Source: Acetobacteraceae bacterium
GTDB taxonomy: Bacteria > Pseudomonadota > Alphaproteobacteria > Acetobacterales > Acetobacteraceae
NCBI GenBank assembly: GCA_947478535.1
Contig: CANJXD010000070.1
Coordinates: 1 to 16,141 of the forward strand
DNA length: 16,141 nucleotides
Direction of reading: 5' to 3'
Position 1 is the stretch's first letter, and every line of letters starts with the position of its first letter. This document shows, one piece after another, positions 14,492 through 16,141 of the stretch. Below the pieces are notes generated by a model. It saw only the letters and a program-made list of their open reading frames with translations. It was not told the DNA's origin and searched no databases. The translations under genes were made by a program, and so were the position numbers.

Positions 14492-16000
14492 TCATTTCGG
14501 TCCCAGGAAAACGCTGCGTTCTGCGATGACGCTCCGGCCGCGGGCATCGAGCAGGCGGAAGGTGATGGGGATCGACTCATGGCGCGGCTGGCCGACCGGC
14601 TGCGTCACCAGGGCGCGCCATTGGGTGATGCCGTCACCCCGCGTCGAGACCTCAAAGCGATTGGGCGCCACTTCATGCGCTTCCTGGACCAGCATCCGCA
14701 GCGGCGTCGCCGATTCGACGATCAGCGTCAGCACGCCGCCATCGCGTTCCTTGTTGGCGATCTTCAGGGTGTAGCCGTTGCGGATCGACCCATCGGACAG
14801 GGAGACGAATAGCGGCGCACGATCCCGCAGCACGGACAGGGTCACTGTCTGCCGCAACAGGTAGGTGCCCACCATGATCGAGGCGACGGTGCCGAGCATA
14901 CCCGCATACAGCAGCGTCCGAGGCCGGATGAAGCGCGGCATGCTGCGCGCCTTCATGCCGAGTTGGGTCCGCGCCGCACAGGGAGACATCGGCTTCGTCA
15001 CCGCGGTGGACGAAGCCAAATTCGCCAGCGTCTCGAAGGCGATCAGCCCGGTCGGGCGATCCAGCTTCCGCATGATGTCGTCACATGCATCGATGCAGAG
15101 ACCGCAGCCGATGCATTCCAACTGCTGGCCATCGCGAATATCGATGCCTGTCGGGCACACATTCACGCAGGCCTGGCATTCAACGCAATCACCGATGCCC
15201 GCAGCCTTCGCCTTGCCACGCGGCTCACCCCGCCAGTCGCGATAGGTCACGACGAGGGAATTCTCGTCCAGCATCGCGGCCTGGAAGCGCGGCCAGGGGC
15301 ACATATAGGTGCAGACCTGTTCCCTCGCCCAACCCGCGAGGAGGTAGGTCGTTGCCGTGAACAGGCCGAAATAGAAGTAGATGTCGGTCGAGGCGCGGCC
15401 GGTGAGGATATCCACCGTCACGGTTGGCGCATCGTTGAAATACATGATCCAGGCGCCGCCAGTCGCCGCTGCGATCAGCAACCAGACAGCGTGGGTGAGG
15501 CCCTTCTTCCGAAACTTCTCCACCGACCACGGCGCCTTGTCGAGGCGCATGCGCTCATTCCGGTCGCCCTGGATGATGCGCTCGACCCACATGAACAGGT
15601 CGGTCCAGACCGTCTGCGGACAGGCGAAGCCGCACCAGACCCGCCCGAACAGGCTTGTCGCGACGAATAGCCCGATCGCGCCCAGGATCAGCAGGCCGGT
15701 CAGGAAGTATACCTCCTGCGGCCAGATTTCGATGAAGAAGAAGAACAGGCGGCCATTGCCGATATCGACCAGAACCGCCTGGTCCGGCGCGCCATGGCCG
15801 CGGTCCCACCGCAGCCAGGGAACGAGGTAGTAGAGTCCGAGGCACAGAATGAGCACGGCCCACTTCGCACGGCGAACCGTCCCGCGCACCGCCTTCGGGT
15901 AGACCTTCTGGCGATCAGCGTAGAGCGGCTGGTCCGGCGTGGCGGGTGGGGGGGATACCCCCACCGGTCGCATGCGGTCCGGACCCGGGATGGTGCTCAT
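14492..16000 (-). CDS. ccoG: cbb3 oxidase accessory protein CcoG (FixG-type polyferredoxin)
   Basis: A 502-residue inner-membrane iron-sulfur protein implicated in reducing Cu(II) during cbb3 oxidase assembly. Helices lie near 46-63, 97-116, 168-187, 206-224 and 362-381. Membrane-edge cysteines occur as CGFACPQ (123-129) and CTYMCPW (230-236). Two cytoplasmic 4Fe-4S motifs follow: Cys272, 275, 278, 282 with Pro283, and Cys296, 299, 302, 306. The C-terminal part (about 385-500) is the periplasmic Ig-like FixG domain. Between the second cluster and the last helix there is a linker of about 25 residues (330-355) with an extra Cys341 that I do not recall from typical FixG, so it may be lineage-specific. 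The ATG at 16000 has GAGG about nine bases upstream, 21 nt after the ccoP stop. Confidence 0.96.
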   Translation of the reverse strand: MSTIPGPDRMRPVGVSPPPATPDQPLYADRQKVYPKAVRGTVRRAKWAVLILCLGLYYLVPWLRWDRGHGAPDQAVLVDIGNGRLFFFFIEIWPQEVYFLTGLLILGAIGLFVATSLFGRVWCGFACPQTVWTDLFMWVERIIQGDRNERMRLDKAPWSVEKFRKKGLTHAVWLLIAAATGGAWIMYFNDAPTVTVDILTGRASTDIYFYFGLFTATTYLLAGWAREQVCTYMCPWPRFQAAMLDENSLVVTYRDWRGEPRGKAKAAGIGDCVECQACVNVCPTGIDIRDGQQLECIGCGLCIDACDDIMRKLDRPTGLIAFETLANLASSTAVTKPMSPCAARTQLGMKARSMPRFIRPRTLLYAGMLGTVASIMVGTYLLRQTVTLSVLRDRAPLFVSLSDGSIRNGYTLKIANKERDGGVLTLIVESATPLRMLVQEAHEVAPNRFEVSTRGDGITQWRALVTQPVGQPRHESIPITFRLLDARGRSVIAERSVFLGPK

Positions 16001-16021
16001 GATATGACCTCGGGACCCTTG

Positions 16022-16141
16022 TCAGTTCTCGCCGCCGCCAAGCGCGTGCACATACACGGCGAGCATGTTGATCAGCGCGGGGTCGAGGCGCCGCCCCCAT
16101 GACGGCATGACACCAGCACGGGCGTAGGAGATCGACCGTAC
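16022..16141 (-). CDS. ccoP: cbb3-type cytochrome c oxidase subunit III, C-terminal end only
   Basis: Only the last 39 residues are in the window; the frame runs off the right edge. They contain the conserved end of the second cytochrome c domain: GVMPSWGRRLD, whose Met is the expected axial haem ligand, then LINMLAVYVHALGGGE at the C-terminus. CcoP is the membrane-anchored dihaem subunit that passes electrons to the CcoO/CcoN core. Placement directly before ccoG, 21 nt away, is the standard ccoNOQP-GHIS order, so ccoNOQ should lie to the right of the window. Identification from a fragment is helped by this context. Confidence 0.9.
   Translation of the reverse strand, partial: VRSISYARAGVMPSWGRRLDPALINMLAVYVHALGGGEN

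Noticed and set aside
1..16141. Mobile element, phage, defence system, biosynthetic cluster or CRISPR
   Set aside because: I found no transposase, integrase, repeat array, nuclease or assembly-line enzyme. All large genes are assignable to core metabolism, respiration or envelope functions.

Overview
The window reads as ordinary chromosomal DNA from a GC-rich aerobic or microaerobic alphaproteobacterium. Protein style suggests Acetobacteraceae (a Roseomonas-like genus), but that placement is an inference: there is no rRNA or other taxonomic marker here. I see no insertion sequences, phage genes, CRISPR arrays, integrases or attachment sites, and coding is dense. Almost everything is on the minus strand; only a phosphoglycolate phosphatase gene and one tRNA are on the plus strand.

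Region by region, left to right. 1-729: the N-terminal half of a succinate-semialdehyde dehydrogenase (minus, cut by the window edge). 801-2105: glmU (minus), divergent from gph (2210-2860, plus). gph runs 27 bp into the 3' end of a convergent DUF3108 envelope-protein gene (2834-3619, minus). 3719-3793: tRNA-Val(CAC) on the plus strand with a recognisable sigma70-type promoter. 3882-4466: a secreted four-EF-hand protein. 4591-5991: an M20 metallopeptidase. 6073-6408: a small secreted or membrane hypothetical protein. 6468-7625 and 7646-11053: an isobutyryl-CoA-dehydrogenase-like flavoenzyme directly behind a fused indolepyruvate:ferredoxin oxidoreductase-type enzyme. 11317-16141: the distal part of a cbb3 cytochrome oxidase locus, in transcription order ccoP (C-terminal end only), ccoG, ccoH, ccoI, ccoS, and a 58-residue two-helix membrane protein.

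Two groups look functionally coupled. The cco genes are joined by overlaps or gaps of at most 21 nt and supply copper export and maturation (CcoI), redox and assembly functions (CcoG, CcoH, CcoS) for the high-affinity oxidase whose structural genes lie just beyond the right edge. The oxidoreductase and acyl-CoA dehydrogenase, 20 nt apart, could carry out consecutive steps of 2-oxoacid breakdown: oxidative decarboxylation to an acyl-CoA, then alpha,beta-dehydrogenation.

I do not see an undescribed multi-gene system. The best leads are the small membrane protein translationally coupled to ccoS, the oxidoreductase/dehydrogenase pair, which may hint at a ferredoxin-linked branched-chain route, and a hairpin placed against the Shine-Dalgarno of the EF-hand gene. 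No gene-free stretch exceeds 300 bases; the longest is 11054-11316.
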